Shown: positions 16,771 to 26,272 of the stretch, in pieces
Layout of the letters: each line of letters starts with the position of its first letter
How positions within the stretch are numbered: the stretch's first letter is position 1
From: Phytohabitans aurantiacus
GTDB taxonomy: Bacteria > Actinomycetota > Actinomycetes > Mycobacteriales > Micromonosporaceae
Reading direction: 5' to 3'
Assembly: GCF_027923225.1 (NCBI RefSeq)
Contig: NZ_BSDI01000016.1
Location: 62,001-126,000, forward strand
DNA length: 64,000 bases
Made by a program: the position numbers and the translations under genes
Notes under the pieces: model-generated
Database searches by the model: none
What the model was told of the DNA's origin: nothing
The model's input: the letters and a program-made list of their open reading frames with translations, nothing else

Positions 16771-19700
16771 ATGAAGCTCACCGGTCTGCTCTCCGCCGCC
16801 CTCTCCGATCCCGCCCTCGCGCGGGTGCGCGATCGCGCGCGGGCCGGCGGGGCCGCGGCGGACGGGTTGGATCTCACCGCCCCGCCGGCGCTCCGGCCGT
16901 TCGTGGTGGCTGCCGTAGCGGCCGAGAGTGAGGGAGCCGGCCGGCCGGTACTCGCCGTCACCGCCACGACCAGGGAAGCCGACGACCTCGCGGAGGCGCT
17001 GGGCAGCCTGCTCCCCGCCGACCAGGTCGCGGTCTTCCACGCCTGGGAGACGCTGCCGCACGAGCGCCTGTCGCCGCGGTCCGACACGGTGGGGCGGCGG
17101 CTGGCGGTACTGCGGCGGCTCGCGCACCCGGAGGGCGCTCCCGTGCGCGTGGTGGTGGCGCCGGTGCGCTCGGTCCTCCAGCCGCAGCTGCGCGGGCTCG
17201 GCGATCTCGAACCGGTGGAGCTGCGCCGGGGTGGAGAGGCCGAGCTGGAAGACGTGGCCCGCAAGCTGTCCGGCATGGCGTACGCGCGGGTCGATCTGGT
17301 GACGAAGCGTGGCGAGTTCGCGGTGCGGGGCGGCATCCTCGACGTGTTCCCGCCCACCGACGAGCACCCGTCACGCGTCGAGTTCTGGGGCGACGAGGTC
17401 GAGGAGATCCGCACGTTCGCGGTGGCCGACCAGCGCACCATCGACGCGGTCGACCACCTCTGGGCGCCGCCGTGCCGCGAGCTGCTGCTGACCCCCGACG
17501 TGCGCCGGAAGGCAGCCGAGCTGGCCGAGGAGCATCCCGAGCTGATCGAGATCCTCGACAAGCTGGCCGAGGGCATCCCGGTCGAGGGCATGGAGTCGCT
17601 CGCACCCGCGCTGCTCGGCCCGGAGTCGCTGGAGACGCTGCTGCACTGCATGCCGATACAGACCCACGTGCTGCTCTGCGACCCCGAGCGCATCCGGACC
17701 CGGGCGCACGACCTCGTGCGCACCTCCGAGGAGTTCCTGGAAGCGAGCTGGGCCGCGGCCGCCGTCGGGGGCCAGGCCCCGATCGACCTGGGGGCCGCCG
17801 CCTTCAAAACCTTGGCAGAGGTACGGTCGACCGCCACCGACCTGGGCATGCCCTGGTGGTCCGTGGCGCCGTTCGGGCTCGACGCCGCTGAGCCGGCGGC
17901 CCCGGAGGCGGCGCCGTGGGAAGACCCGCTGCCCGAGGTGACGGTCACGCCCGACCTGGGCGAGACGATCGCGCTGGCCGCGCAGGCGGTGCCGCTCTAT
18001 CACGGCGAGACCGCCCGGGTGGTCGACGACCTCAAGCGCTGGTCCGGCGACGGCTGGTCAGTGGCGCTGGTCTTCGAGGGGCACGGACCGGCGCAGCGGG
18101 CCGTCGAGGTGCTGCACGACGCCGGTCTGGGCGCCGCCCTCGTGGAGACCGTGGAGAAGCCGCCTACGCCCGGCCAGATCGTCGTGTCGTGCGGTGCGCT
18201 CAACCACGGCTTCGTCGACGAGACGTCGCGTCTCGCGTTGATCACGGGCAACGACATCACCGGCGGGCGGGGCGCCTCGACCCGCGACATGCGCAAGATG
18301 CCCAGCCGCCGGCGCAACACGATCGACCCGCTGGAGCTGCGCGCGGGCGACCACGTGGTGCACGAGCAGCACGGCATCGGCCGGTACGTGGAGCTGGTGC
18401 AGCGCACGGTCAACGGCGCCTCCCGCGAGTACCTGGTGATCGAGTACGCGGCGTCGAAGCGGGGCCAGCCGGGCGACCGGCTCTTCGTACCGACCGACCA
18501 GCTCGACCAGCTGTCCCGCTACGTCGGCGGGGAGAATCCGGCGCTGCACAAGATGGGCGGCGCCGAGTGGCAGAAGGCGAAGGCGCGGGCTCGCAAGGCG
18601 GTACGCGAGATCGCGGCCCAGCTCATCCAGCTGTACGCGGCCCGCAAGGCGTCCAAGGGACACGCATTCGGCCCTGACACGCCGTGGCAGCGGGAGCTGG
18701 AAGACGCCTTCCCGTACACCGAGACGCCCGATCAGCTCGCGGCGATCGAAGAGGTCAAGCAGGACATGGAGCAGCCCACGCCCATGGACCGGCTGATCTG
18801 CGGTGACGTGGGGTACGGCAAGACGGAGATCGCGGTACGGGCCGCTTTCAAGGCGGTGCAGGACGGCAAGCAGGTGGCGGTGCTGGTGCCGACCACGCTG
18901 CTCGCCCAGCAGCACTACAACACGTTCTCCGAGCGGATGGGCCAGTTCCCGCTGGAGATCCGGCAGCTGTCCCGCTTCCAGACGCCGAAGGAGACCGAGC
19001 AGACGCTCGCCAAGGCGGCCGACGGCAGCGCCGACATCGTGATCGGTACGCACCGGCTGCTCCAGACCGCCACCCGGTTCAAGCAGCTGGGCATGGTCAT
19101 CGTCGACGAGGAGCAGCGCTTCGGCGTGGAGCACAAGGAGTACCTGAAGCAGCTCCGCACCGCCGTCGACGTGCTGACGATGTCGGCTACCCCGATCCCG
19201 CGAACGCTGGAGATGGCGATCACGGGTATCCGGGAGATGTCGACGATCGCGACCCCTCCGGAGGAGCGGCACCCGGTGCTGACCTTCGTCGGGGCGTACG
19301 ACGACAAGCAGGTCTCCGCCGCGATCCACCGCGAGTTGCTGCGCGACGGCCAGGTCTTCTATCTGCACAACCGGGTCGAGTCGATCGATCGGGCGGCCCG
19401 CCGCATCCGCGAGCTGGTGCCGGAGGCGCGGGTCGCGGTGGCGCACGGCCAGATGGGCGAAGACGCCCTGGAGAAGGTCATGGTCGGCTTCTGGGAGAAG
19501 GAGTACGACGTCCTGGTCTGCACGACGATCGTGGAGTCGGGCATCGACATCCCGAACGCCAACACGCTCATCGTCGAGCGGGCCGACCTGCTGGGCCTCG
19601 CGCAGCTGCACCAGATCCGGGGCCGGGTCGGGCGCGGGCGGGAGCGGGCGTACGCCTACTTCCTCTACCCGCGCGACAAGCCGCTCACCGAGCACGCGCA

Positions 19701-20388
19701 CGAGCGGCTGGCCACGATCGCCCAGCACACCGAGTTGGGCGCCGGCATGTACGTGGCGATGAAAGACCTGGAGATCCGGGGCGCCGGCAACCTGCTGGGC
19801 GGTGAGCAGTCCGGCCACATCGAGGGCGTGGGCTTCGACCTGTACGTGCGGATGGTCGGCGAGGCGGTGCAGCAGTTCAAGGGCGAGCGGCCGGCCGAGG
19901 AGGAGCCAGACGTCAAGATCGACCTCCCGGTCGACGCGCACCTGCCCCACGACTACGTCGGCGTCGAGCGGCTGCGCCTGGAGATGTACCGCAAGCTCGC
20001 CTCCGCCCGCTCGGAGGCCGAGCTGAAAGAGGCCGTCGCGGAGATGCGCGACCGGTACGGCGAGCCGCCGGAGCAGGTGTCCAACCTGGTGGCGGTGGCC
20101 CGGTTCCGGCTGCTGGCGCGCGCATACGGGCTCACCGACGTGTCCGTGCAGGGCAAGCACGTGCGGTTCGCCCCGCTGGCCCTGCCCGACTCGAAGCAGC
20201 TGCGGCTCAAGCGGTACCACCCGGACGCGGTCTACAAGCTCGCCACCGACCAGGTCAGCGTCCCGAGGCCGACGACCCGCCGGATCGGCGGCGAGCCCCT
20301 GCGCGACCAGGCGCTGTTGGACTGGTGCGCCCAGCTCCTGAAGGATCTGCTGGGCGACCCCGTGCCCGCCGCCGCCAGCGGGGCATGA
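16771..20388 (+). CDS. mfd: Transcription-repair coupling factor
   Basis: 1205 residues, full length. Mfd displaces stalled RNA polymerase and recruits UvrA. The UvrB-like N-terminal module occupies about 1-350. A CarD-like RNA-polymerase-interacting domain begins around HVVHEQHGIGRYVEL (near residue 527). The RecG-like translocase follows, with Walker A GDVGYGKTE near residue 676 and DEEQRFGVEHK near 778. The translocation motif HQIRGRVGRGRE and the C-terminal TRCF domain complete the protein. A strong AAAGGGG ribosome site precedes ATG 16771. It is followed after 13 bases by the SurA-like lipoprotein gene and then mazG, a conserved actinobacterial order. Confidence 0.98.
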   Translation: MKLTGLLSAALSDPALARVRDRARAGGAAADGLDLTAPPALRPFVVAAVAAESEGAGRPVLAVTATTREADDLAEALGSLLPADQVAVFHAWETLPHERLSPRSDTVGRRLAVLRRLAHPEGAPVRVVVAPVRSVLQPQLRGLGDLEPVELRRGGEAELEDVARKLSGMAYARVDLVTKRGEFAVRGGILDVFPPTDEHPSRVEFWGDEVEEIRTFAVADQRTIDAVDHLWAPPCRELLLTPDVRRKAAELAEEHPELIEILDKLAEGIPVEGMESLAPALLGPESLETLLHCMPIQTHVLLCDPERIRTRAHDLVRTSEEFLEASWAAAAVGGQAPIDLGAAAFKTLAEVRSTATDLGMPWWSVAPFGLDAAEPAAPEAAPWEDPLPEVTVTPDLGETIALAAQAVPLYHGETARVVDDLKRWSGDGWSVALVFEGHGPAQRAVEVLHDAGLGAALVETVEKPPTPGQIVVSCGALNHGFVDETSRLALITGNDITGGRGASTRDMRKMPSRRRNTIDPLELRAGDHVVHEQHGIGRYVELVQRTVNGASREYLVIEYAASKRGQPGDRLFVPTDQLDQLSRYVGGENPALHKMGGAEWQKAKARARKAVREIAAQLIQLYAARKASKGHAFGPDTPWQRELEDAFPYTETPDQLAAIEEVKQDMEQPTPMDRLICGDVGYGKTEIAVRAAFKAVQDGKQVAVLVPTTLLAQQHYNTFSERMGQFPLEIRQLSRFQTPKETEQTLAKAADGSADIVIGTHRLLQTATRFKQLGMVIVDEEQRFGVEHKEYLKQLRTAVDVLTMSATPIPRTLEMAITGIREMSTIATPPEERHPVLTFVGAYDDKQVSAAIHRELLRDGQVFYLHNRVESIDRAARRIRELVPEARVAVAHGQMGEDALEKVMVGFWEKEYDVLVCTTIVESGIDIPNANTLIVERADLLGLAQLHQIRGRVGRGRERAYAYFLYPRDKPLTEHAHERLATIAQHTELGAGMYVAMKDLEIRGAGNLLGGEQSGHIEGVGFDLYVRMVGEAVQQFKGERPAEEEPDVKIDLPVDAHLPHDYVGVERLRLEMYRKLASARSEAELKEAVAEMRDRYGEPPEQVSNLVAVARFRLLARAYGLTDVSVQGKHVRFAPLALPDSKQLRLKRYHPDAVYKLATDQVSVPRPTTRRIGGEPLRDQALLDWCAQLLKDLLGDPVPAAASGA

Positions 20389-20401
20389 GAGAGTGGCCGC
20401 C

Positions 20402-21118
20402 ATGCGTGCTCGTCGGTTGGCATCCATCGCTGTCGTCGCGTGCCTGGGCCTCGGTGTTCTCACCGGGTGCCAGGTGGAGAGCGGCAAGGCGGCGATCATT
20501 GGCGGGACCTCGTTCACCGACGACCAGGTGACCGAGATCTATGAGGGCGCGCAGCAGGCGAGCGCCGCCGAGCCGACGCCGTCCGCGAGCCCGGGTCCGG
20601 CCGCCGCTCCGTTGGTCAGCCGCCAGAAGGTCGTCGACCTGCTGGTCAGCCTGGAGCTGGGCCGGCGGATCGTCGAGGAGAAGAAGTTCCCCGCCCCGGA
20701 GCAGGCCACCAACCCGGAGGAGATCGCCGCCGCGCTCGGCGCGCCGCCGCAGAGCGAGTACGTCAAGCTCTGGGCCGCCTGGCTCGACGTGCAGAACACG
20801 ATCGTGGAGCACACCCCGCGCGTCGGCCTGACCGACGAGGGGATCATGCAGGTCTACGAGGCGCTGGTGCGTTCCAACGCCATCCAGGGCGGCATGAACA
20901 TCACGCAGGTGCGCGAGGCGTTCGGCGCGGCGATCTTCGCGGAGGCCGCCACGCTCGTGAGCACCTCGCTGGGTGCCGAGGTCGAAAAGGTCGACGCCGA
21001 GATCAACCCGAAGTACCAGCCGCTCGGCGCCCCGCTCGCGGTCAACACCCAGCAGGGCCCGGTCTTCTACTCGCTGCCCTATGTCTCGTCCGACATGGTG
21101 ACCGACGTTTCTCTCTAG
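20402..21118 (+). CDS. SurA-N-like lipoprotein
   Basis: 238 residues. A signal peptide ends in the lipobox LTGC at about residue 21, so the mature protein should be anchored outside the membrane. The remainder resembles the helical SurA N-terminal chaperone domain; no peptidyl-prolyl isomerase domain follows. A Ser/Pro/Ala-rich stretch lies near 55-70. ATG 20402 has GAGAG eight bases upstream; an in-frame GTG at 20393 is the alternative. The gene lies between mfd and mazG, as in many actinomycetes. A role in folding or trafficking of exported proteins is inferred. Confidence 0.8.
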   Translation: MRARRLASIAVVACLGLGVLTGCQVESGKAAIIGGTSFTDDQVTEIYEGAQQASAAEPTPSASPGPAAAPLVSRQKVVDLLVSLELGRRIVEEKKFPAPEQATNPEEIAAALGAPPQSEYVKLWAAWLDVQNTIVEHTPRVGLTDEGIMQVYEALVRSNAIQGGMNITQVREAFGAAIFAEAATLVSTSLGAEVEKVDAEINPKYQPLGAPLAVNTQQGPVFYSLPYVSSDMVTDVSL

Positions 21119-21133
21119 CGGAGTCGGGTCGCT

Positions 21134-22093
21134 ATGACCGCTCGGGTCGTACTCCTCGTCACGTCACCCCGTCTCCCAGCCGGGCTGTTGACGGCGGCCG
21201 CCTGGGATCTGGTACGCGAAAATCAGGTCTTCGCGGCCGCGGAGAGCGAGCAGGTCGCGGCCGTGCGCGCCGCGGGCGTCGAGGTCTCGATCGGTGGTGT
21301 CGACGCGTTGCTGGCGGCGGCCCGCGAGCGCGGCACCGCTGTCTGGCTGGCCGGCCCGGCCGGCGATCAGGAGTTGGCCCGCACCCTGGGCATGCGGATC
21401 GCGCGCGAGCCGGGGTTGGCCGAGTTGGAGCTGATGTACGGCTCCTGGGACCCGCCCGGCGCGCGGCTGCTCGACGCGGTGAGCGCGATGGACCGGCTGC
21501 TGTCGCCCGGGGGCGACCCGTGGAAGCGGCAGCAGACGCACGCGACGCTGGCCCAGTTCATGCTGGAGGAGGCGTACGAGGCGTACGACGCGATCGCAGC
21601 CGGTGACCTGGCGGCGCTGCGCGAGGAACTGGGCGACGTGCTGCTCCAGGTGGTGCTGCACGCCCGGCTGGCCGAGGAGCTTCCGGACGGCGAGCGGTGG
21701 ACGGTCGACGACGTCGCCGGCGACCTGGTCGAGAAGCTGGTGCGGCGCAACCCGCACGTGTTCGCGGGCGTCACCGTGTCCAGCATCGAGGAGATCACCG
21801 AGAACTGGGAGCGGATCAAGCGGGCCGAGAAGGCGCGCGGGTCGGCGGTCGAGGGGATCGTGCTTGCCCAGCCGGCGCTGGCACTCGCCGCGAAGCTCCT
21901 CGAACGCGTGGAGCGCGCCGGCCTCGACGTGCCCGCGCCCGCTCAGCCGTCCACTGTGGAGAACGAGGGCGAGTTGGGTGCCGCGTTGTTCGCGCTGGTC
22001 GCGGCGGCCCGTGGCCGTGGGCTCGACGCCGAGGCGGCGCTGCGCCGGGCGGCCCTGGAGTTCGCCGACGCGGTGCGGGCCGCCGAAGCCTGA
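21134..22093 (+). CDS. mazG: Nucleoside triphosphate pyrophosphohydrolase MazG
   Basis: 319 residues. The MazG all-alpha NTP-PPase fold occupies about 140-240. Its metal-binding acidic helices are FMLEEAYEAYDAI and LREELGDVLLQVVLHA, followed by RRNPHVF and ENWERIKRAEK. It hydrolyses NTPs, including aberrant or (p)ppGpp-related ones, to NMP and PPi. The first 110 residues form a separate N-terminal domain usual in actinobacterial members. ATG 21134 follows the lipoprotein gene by 15 bases. The last 151 bases are also read antisense by the convergent EamA transporter gene. Confidence 0.93.
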   Translation: MTARVVLLVTSPRLPAGLLTAAAWDLVRENQVFAAAESEQVAAVRAAGVEVSIGGVDALLAAARERGTAVWLAGPAGDQELARTLGMRIAREPGLAELELMYGSWDPPGARLLDAVSAMDRLLSPGGDPWKRQQTHATLAQFMLEEAYEAYDAIAAGDLAALREELGDVLLQVVLHARLAEELPDGERWTVDDVAGDLVEKLVRRNPHVFAGVTVSSIEEITENWERIKRAEKARGSAVEGIVLAQPALALAAKLLERVERAGLDVPAPAQPSTVENEGELGAALFALVAAARGRGLDAEAALRRAALEFADAVRAAEA

Positions 22094-22929
22094 CCGGTCA
22101 GGCCGACACCGAGCCCCACGGCGACGACGAGCACGCCGAGCGCCTGACCCACCTCGGGCAGCCGCCCCGCCTGGATCGTGGCGGTCACCAGGGTCGCGAT
22201 CGGCATCACGCCGACGATCATCCCGGCCCGCTCGACGCCCAGGCGCTGCAAGCCGGTGAACCACGCCACGAACGCCACCACGGTCATCCCCACAGCCAGG
22301 TACGCCAGCGTGGCCGCCTCGGTACCCGTGGGCATCCGCAACCGGGAGATCTCGCCGGCTGGCACGGCGGCGAGCAGCAGCAGCGGTACGGCGAGCGCGC
22401 AGCTGTAGCCCGCCACGCGTACCGCGCCGAGGCGGGGCAGGACGGCGGCGGCGAGCATCGAGAAGAGGATCTCGCCGGCCAGGGCGCCCAGCGAGGCGAG
22501 CAGCCCGATCATGTCGGCGCGCCCGGTGCCCTGTACCAGCGCGGTGCCCGCCACGACCACCGCGGCGGCGACCACGATCCGTCCCGCCGGCCGGCCGCCG
22601 CGCATCAGCGGGGCCAGCAGGGCGATGCCGAGCGGGGCGGCGCCGATGACGGTGCCGACGACGGCCGCGTCGGCGTGCGGCAGCGCGATGAGGATGAGGG
22701 CGTTGAACGCGGCCAGGCCGGTGGCCGCGAGCAGGGCGAGGATGCCCAGCTCGCGGCGGGTGGGCACGACTCGGGGGCCCCGGACCAGCGCGAAGAGGAT
22801 CGCGGCCGCCACCGCGTACCGGACGGCCTGCCCGGTCATGTGCGGAAAGTCGACGATCAACTGGCTCAGGGAGACGGCGCTGCCGACGATCGCCATCCCG
22901 AAAACGCAGAGCAGGGCACCGAGTCGCAT
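21943..22929 (-). CDS. EamA/DMT-family transporter with read-through C-terminal tail
   Basis: 328 residues. Ten hydrophobic helices in two repeats, including a second EamA half ending in GVLVVAVGLGVGLTG, identify a drug/metabolite-transporter-superfamily exporter. Helices end near residue 280. The last 48 or so residues are a low-complexity Ala/Ser/Arg/Pro tail encoded entirely opposite the end of mazG, which suggests the original stop codon was lost. ATG 22927-22929 lies seven bases after a TAGCGT box, so the mRNA is probably leaderless. Substrate unknown. Confidence 0.85.
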   Translation of the reverse strand: MRLGALLCVFGMAIVGSAVSLSQLIVDFPHMTGQAVRYAVAAAILFALVRGPRVVPTRRELGILALLAATGLAAFNALILIALPHADAAVVGTVIGAAPLGIALLAPLMRGGRPAGRIVVAAAVVVAGTALVQGTGRADMIGLLASLGALAGEILFSMLAAAVLPRLGAVRVAGYSCALAVPLLLLAAVPAGEISRLRMPTGTEAATLAYLAVGMTVVAFVAWFTGLQRLGVERAGMIVGVMPIATLVTATIQAGRLPEVGQALGVLVVAVGLGVGLTGQASAARTASANSRAARRSAASASSPRPRAAATSANNAAPNSPSFSTVDG

Positions 22930-22936
22930 GTACCCG

Positions 22937-22942
22937 ACGCTA
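22937..22942 (-). promoter_or_regulatory. -10 box (TAGCGT), leaderless start
   Basis: On the minus strand TAGCGT lies seven bases before ATG of the EamA transporter, with no ribosome site. Confidence 0.55.
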
Positions 22943-23045
22943 GGCCCGCTTTGGCCCCACCAACAGGGCCATCACAACGCCATTTGACAGGTCCATAAAT
23001 CGCGTGAGCCCGCCGAGCCGGAGGCGAGGCCAACAGGTAGAGCGC

Positions 23046-23051
23046 TAACGT
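23046..23051 (+). promoter_or_regulatory. -10 box (TAACGT), leaderless start
   Basis: TAACGT ends six bases before ATG 23058 of the DUF885 gene, with no ribosome site. Confidence 0.55.
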
Positions 23052-23057
23052 CTTCGC

Positions 23058-24677
23058 ATGGCGCAGTTCGTACCGGTCGCTGAGCGCATCGCCGACGCGA
23101 TCCTGGAAAGCTCCCCGCTGCTCGCCTCCTACGCGGGCGACCACCGCTTCGACCACAAGCTGCCCGACCTGTCCGCCGGCGGCGTGGCGGCCGAAGTGGC
23201 CATGCTGCGCGATGCCGGCAACGCCCTGGCCGAGGTCGACGCCGACGCGCTCGACCCGCAGGATCAGGTCGACCACGCGATGCTGACCGCCATGGTCGAG
23301 CGCGGCCTCTTCGAAGCCACCGAGGTCCGGTCGCACGAGTGGGACCCGCTGGCCCACAACCCGGGCCCGCTGCTGTACGCGCTGATCGCCCGGCCCTTCG
23401 CGCCCGCCGAGGAGCGGCTGGCGAGCCTCGAAGGGCGGCTCGCCGCGATACCGGACGCGCTCGCCACCGCCCGCTCGGTGCTGCGTGACTGCCCGCGGAT
23501 ACACCTGGAGACGGGCGCCGGCCAGTTCGCGGGCGCCGCCGCGCTGGTACGGGACGAGCTGCCCGGCCTGCTCGCGGAGGCCCCCGGGCGGGAGGCGACC
23601 GTCGCGCCGCTCGCCGAGGCGGCGGTGAGCGCCCTGGAGGAGTTCGCGGGCTGGCTGCGTTCCAGGGTCGAGACGGCTGACCGGGATCCTCGGCTCGGCC
23701 GGCGACTGTGGGAGGCCCGGCTGTGGCACACGCTCGACACGGAGCTGCCCGCCGCGCAGGTGCTCGCCCGCGCCGAGGCCAACCTGGCCCGGATCACCGA
23801 GGAGATCAGGGAGGCGGCCGTCGCCCTGGTCGGGGGCCCAGCGACGGACGAGACGGTACGCCAAGCACTCGGCATCCTCAGCGCCGAACACCCCGACGAC
23901 GCCACGATCGTCGACCTCGCCAAGGTCACGCTCGGCGAGGCGACCGAGTTCGTCCGCGAGCACGATCTCGTGACGCTCGTCGACGACCCGTGCGAGATCA
24001 TGGAGATGCCCGAGTTCGCGCGCGGGGTGGCGGTGGCGTACTGCGACCCACCCGGCCCGCTGGAGACCGCGGACGTGCCGACGTTCTACTGCATCGCGCC
24101 CGCCCCGGCGGACTGGCCGGCAGAGCGCGTGGAGTCGTTCTACCGCGAGTACAACGATCACATGATCCGCAACCTCACGGTGCACGAGGCGATGCCGGGC
24201 CACTTCCTGCAGCTCGCCCACTCCCGCCGGTACCGGGGCGCCACCCGGGTACGGGCACTCGGCCACTCTGGCCCGTTCGTCGAGGGCTGGGCGGTCTACA
24301 CCGAGGAGCTGATGACCTCGCTGGGGTTCGGCGGGCTGGCGATCAAGCTGCAGCAGCTCAAGATGCAGCTCCGCATGACGATCAACGCGATACTCGACCA
24401 GCTCGTCCACTGCGAAGGGCTGGCCGAGGCAGACGCGATGGCGCTGATGACCGGCAAGGGCTTCCAGGAGGAAGGCGAGGCGGCCGGCAAGTGGCGCCGG
24501 GCGCTGCTCACGTCGACCCAGCTCTCCACGTACTTCGTGGGCTACACCGAGGTCGCCGAGATCGCCGCCGCACGCCCCACCGGTGTCTCCCTCCGGGAGT
24601 GGCACGACGCCATGCTCGCGCACGGCTCCCCGCCCCCGCGCCACCTACGCGCGCTGCTTGAGAGCGGCGTCTATTAG
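23058..24677 (+). CDS. DUF885 family putative metallohydrolase
   Basis: 539 residues, usual for the family. The HEAMPGH motif near residue 375 supplies two zinc-binding histidines and the catalytic glutamate. A further conserved glutamate is in FVEGWAVYTEEL (about 413-424). DUF885 proteins are related to M32-type carboxypeptidases and are presumed peptidases. No signal peptide is seen, so it is cytoplasmic. A leaderless ATG follows TAACGT. The 3' end overlaps the convergent nudC by 33 bases. The physiological substrate is unknown. Confidence 0.88.
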   Translation: MAQFVPVAERIADAILESSPLLASYAGDHRFDHKLPDLSAGGVAAEVAMLRDAGNALAEVDADALDPQDQVDHAMLTAMVERGLFEATEVRSHEWDPLAHNPGPLLYALIARPFAPAEERLASLEGRLAAIPDALATARSVLRDCPRIHLETGAGQFAGAAALVRDELPGLLAEAPGREATVAPLAEAAVSALEEFAGWLRSRVETADRDPRLGRRLWEARLWHTLDTELPAAQVLARAEANLARITEEIREAAVALVGGPATDETVRQALGILSAEHPDDATIVDLAKVTLGEATEFVREHDLVTLVDDPCEIMEMPEFARGVAVAYCDPPGPLETADVPTFYCIAPAPADWPAERVESFYREYNDHMIRNLTVHEAMPGHFLQLAHSRRYRGATRVRALGHSGPFVEGWAVYTEELMTSLGFGGLAIKLQQLKMQLRMTINAILDQLVHCEGLAEADAMALMTGKGFQEEGEAAGKWRRALLTSTQLSTYFVGYTEVAEIAAARPTGVSLREWHDAMLAHGSPPPRHLRALLESGVY

Positions 24678-25448
24678 CCAGCGGGAGATCGAGTACGCCG
24701 GCGGCAGCTCCGCCGGCAGGGCGTCCAGGGGGAACCACCGCGCCTGCGTCAGCTCGCGCCCGTCGATCACCGGCTCGGCATGCGGGTCGGCGCACTCGGC
24801 GGTGAACCCGGCCAGCACCACACCCGGCCCGGACATCGCCCACGGCTGGCTGCCGAAGTAGGTCAGCTCGCCGAGCTCCAGCCCGACCTCCTCGCGCACC
24901 TCCCGGTGCACCGCCTGCTCCAGCGACTCGCCCGCCTCCAGGAAGCCGGCGACCAGCGCCCACAGCTCCGTCGGCCCGTACGAGTGCCGCACCAGCAGCA
25001 GCTCGTCGCCCCGGCGGATCGCGACGAGCACGGCGGGGGAGAGCTGCATCGGCACGTACAGCTCGCAAGCGGGGCAGCGCCGGGCGTGCTCGCCTGGCAC
25101 GTCGTCGAGCTTCGTGGTGCAGGCGCCGCAGTACTGGTGGGTGCGCCGCCACGTGATCACCTGGAGTGCCCTGCCGGCCAGGGAGGCGAGCGGCTCGCCC
25201 AGGTCACCGGCGAGGGCTGGCCAGCTTCGCCACTGGCCCACGTCACCGCGTTCACCGGCGGCTGCCCACACCGTCACGCCGTCCAGGGTGCCCAGGACCA
25301 CGTGGTCGAGGCCCTCGGGCAGGTCGCGGACGCGGGGAAAGCCACCGTCGGGCATGCGCATGAGTCTGCGGCCGTCTACGACGAGGCAGAAGTCGTCCGG
25401 CGCGGGCGGGGCGTCAGCCACGGCGCCCGGCACGAACAACGGGCTCAC
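24645..25448 (-). CDS. nudC: NAD+/NADH diphosphatase (decapping Nudix enzyme)
   Basis: 267 residues. A zinc ribbon is formed by Cys107, Cys110, Cys125 and Cys128. The Nudix box runs from GFLEAGESLEQAV (168-180) to REVREEVGLEL (182-192). The family-specific SQPW motif is at 200-203. NudC cleaves NAD(H) and removes NAD caps from RNA. The length is normal. ATG overlaps the stop of the upstream lipoprotein gene as ATGA, so the two are co-translated. Confidence 0.93.
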   Translation of the reverse strand: MSPLFVPGAVADAPPAPDDFCLVVDGRRLMRMPDGGFPRVRDLPEGLDHVVLGTLDGVTVWAAAGERGDVGQWRSWPALAGDLGEPLASLAGRALQVITWRRTHQYCGACTTKLDDVPGEHARRCPACELYVPMQLSPAVLVAIRRGDELLLVRHSYGPTELWALVAGFLEAGESLEQAVHREVREEVGLELGELTYFGSQPWAMSGPGVVLAGFTAECADPHAEPVIDGRELTQARWFPLDALPAELPPAYSISRWLIDAALKQRA

Positions 25449-26137
25449 TTCGCGCCGGCGCGCTGGTCGACGATCGTGGCGCCGGTGGGTACGGCGAAGG
25501 CGTCTGCGTCCACGGCGTCACGGTACCGGGTCAGCGCGATGTCGACCGCTGAGCCGTTGACCACACCCGCGAAGCTGCCGAGCACGCCTTCGGTGGTGAT
25601 ACAGGCGTTGAACTTCGAGGCTGCCGCGTTCTGTACCCGCTCCACCTCGACGCAGGTCGCGTGCCGGCCGGCGACGGTCGTGTCGCTCTGCTCGATGATC
25701 GCGTCGGTGTCGAGCGCGGCGGCGGTCAGCAGGCCGATCACCACCGTCGGCGCGACGAGGCCCTGCGCGCCCGCGTTTTCGAAGAGCGTCACCGCCGGCT
25801 TGTTGGCCGGCGTGGGCGGTGCGGTCATCGTGCACGTGGTCCCACCCGAGGCGGTGTGACACTCGGTGGTGGCCTCCGCGGTGACGGTGACCTTGCCGTT
25901 CGGATACACATAGGCCGACCGCAGCGGCTGCTGTGCCTGCGCGATGGTCGCGGCGCGACCGCCGGTGAGCTGGTAGTCGGCGGAGTAGGTGAGCTCGCCG
26001 GAGCCGTCCAGCCGGCTCGCCAGGTCGTTGACCAGGCTGGCTCTGTCGATCACCTGCCCGGCGTCGTCCATCGACTGGCACCCGCCCGTGAGGACGGTCA
26101 CGACAACGAGCGCCAAGAGTGGGCGGGCGAAGGACAT
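25445..26137 (-). CDS. Putative lipoprotein, unknown function
   Basis: 230 residues. A signal peptide with lipobox TGGC (Cys20) predicts a membrane-anchored exported protein. The mature part has four more cysteines (near residues 93, 102, 162 and 179) that could form two disulfides, and a hydrophobic stretch near 126-142. The DGSGELTYSADYQL segment recalls LppX/LprG-like beta folds, but I cannot assign a family. It is the first gene of a two-gene unit with nudC, joined by a four-base overlap, an unexpected partner for an NAD-hydrolysing enzyme. Its promoter must lie in the 135-base divergent gap before eno. Confidence 0.75.
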   Translation of the reverse strand: MSFARPLLALVVVTVLTGGCQSMDDAGQVIDRASLVNDLASRLDGSGELTYSADYQLTGGRAATIAQAQQPLRSAYVYPNGKVTVTAEATTECHTASGGTTCTMTAPPTPANKPAVTLFENAGAQGLVAPTVVIGLLTAAALDTDAIIEQSDTTVAGRHATCVEVERVQNAAASKFNACITTEGVLGSFAGVVNGSAVDIALTRYRDAVDADAFAVPTGATIVDQRAGAK

Positions 26138-26272
26138 GACGGCCAGCCTCCTCGATCAGGTCCGGCCGGCGCAAGCCGGATCTGTCCGTCCGGATACGCT
26201 CTGCAAGCGGAGAAGGCGAACTGTCGGCCGCAGCGCGGCGGCCTGTGAAAGATCAAGACGAGGAGCGTCACA

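Noticed and set aside
18058..20517. An 819-residue open frame on the minus strand opposite mfd
   Set aside because: It is the mirror of GC-rich codon usage. The translation is His/Arg/Gly-rich without domains, and the plus-strand mfd is certain.
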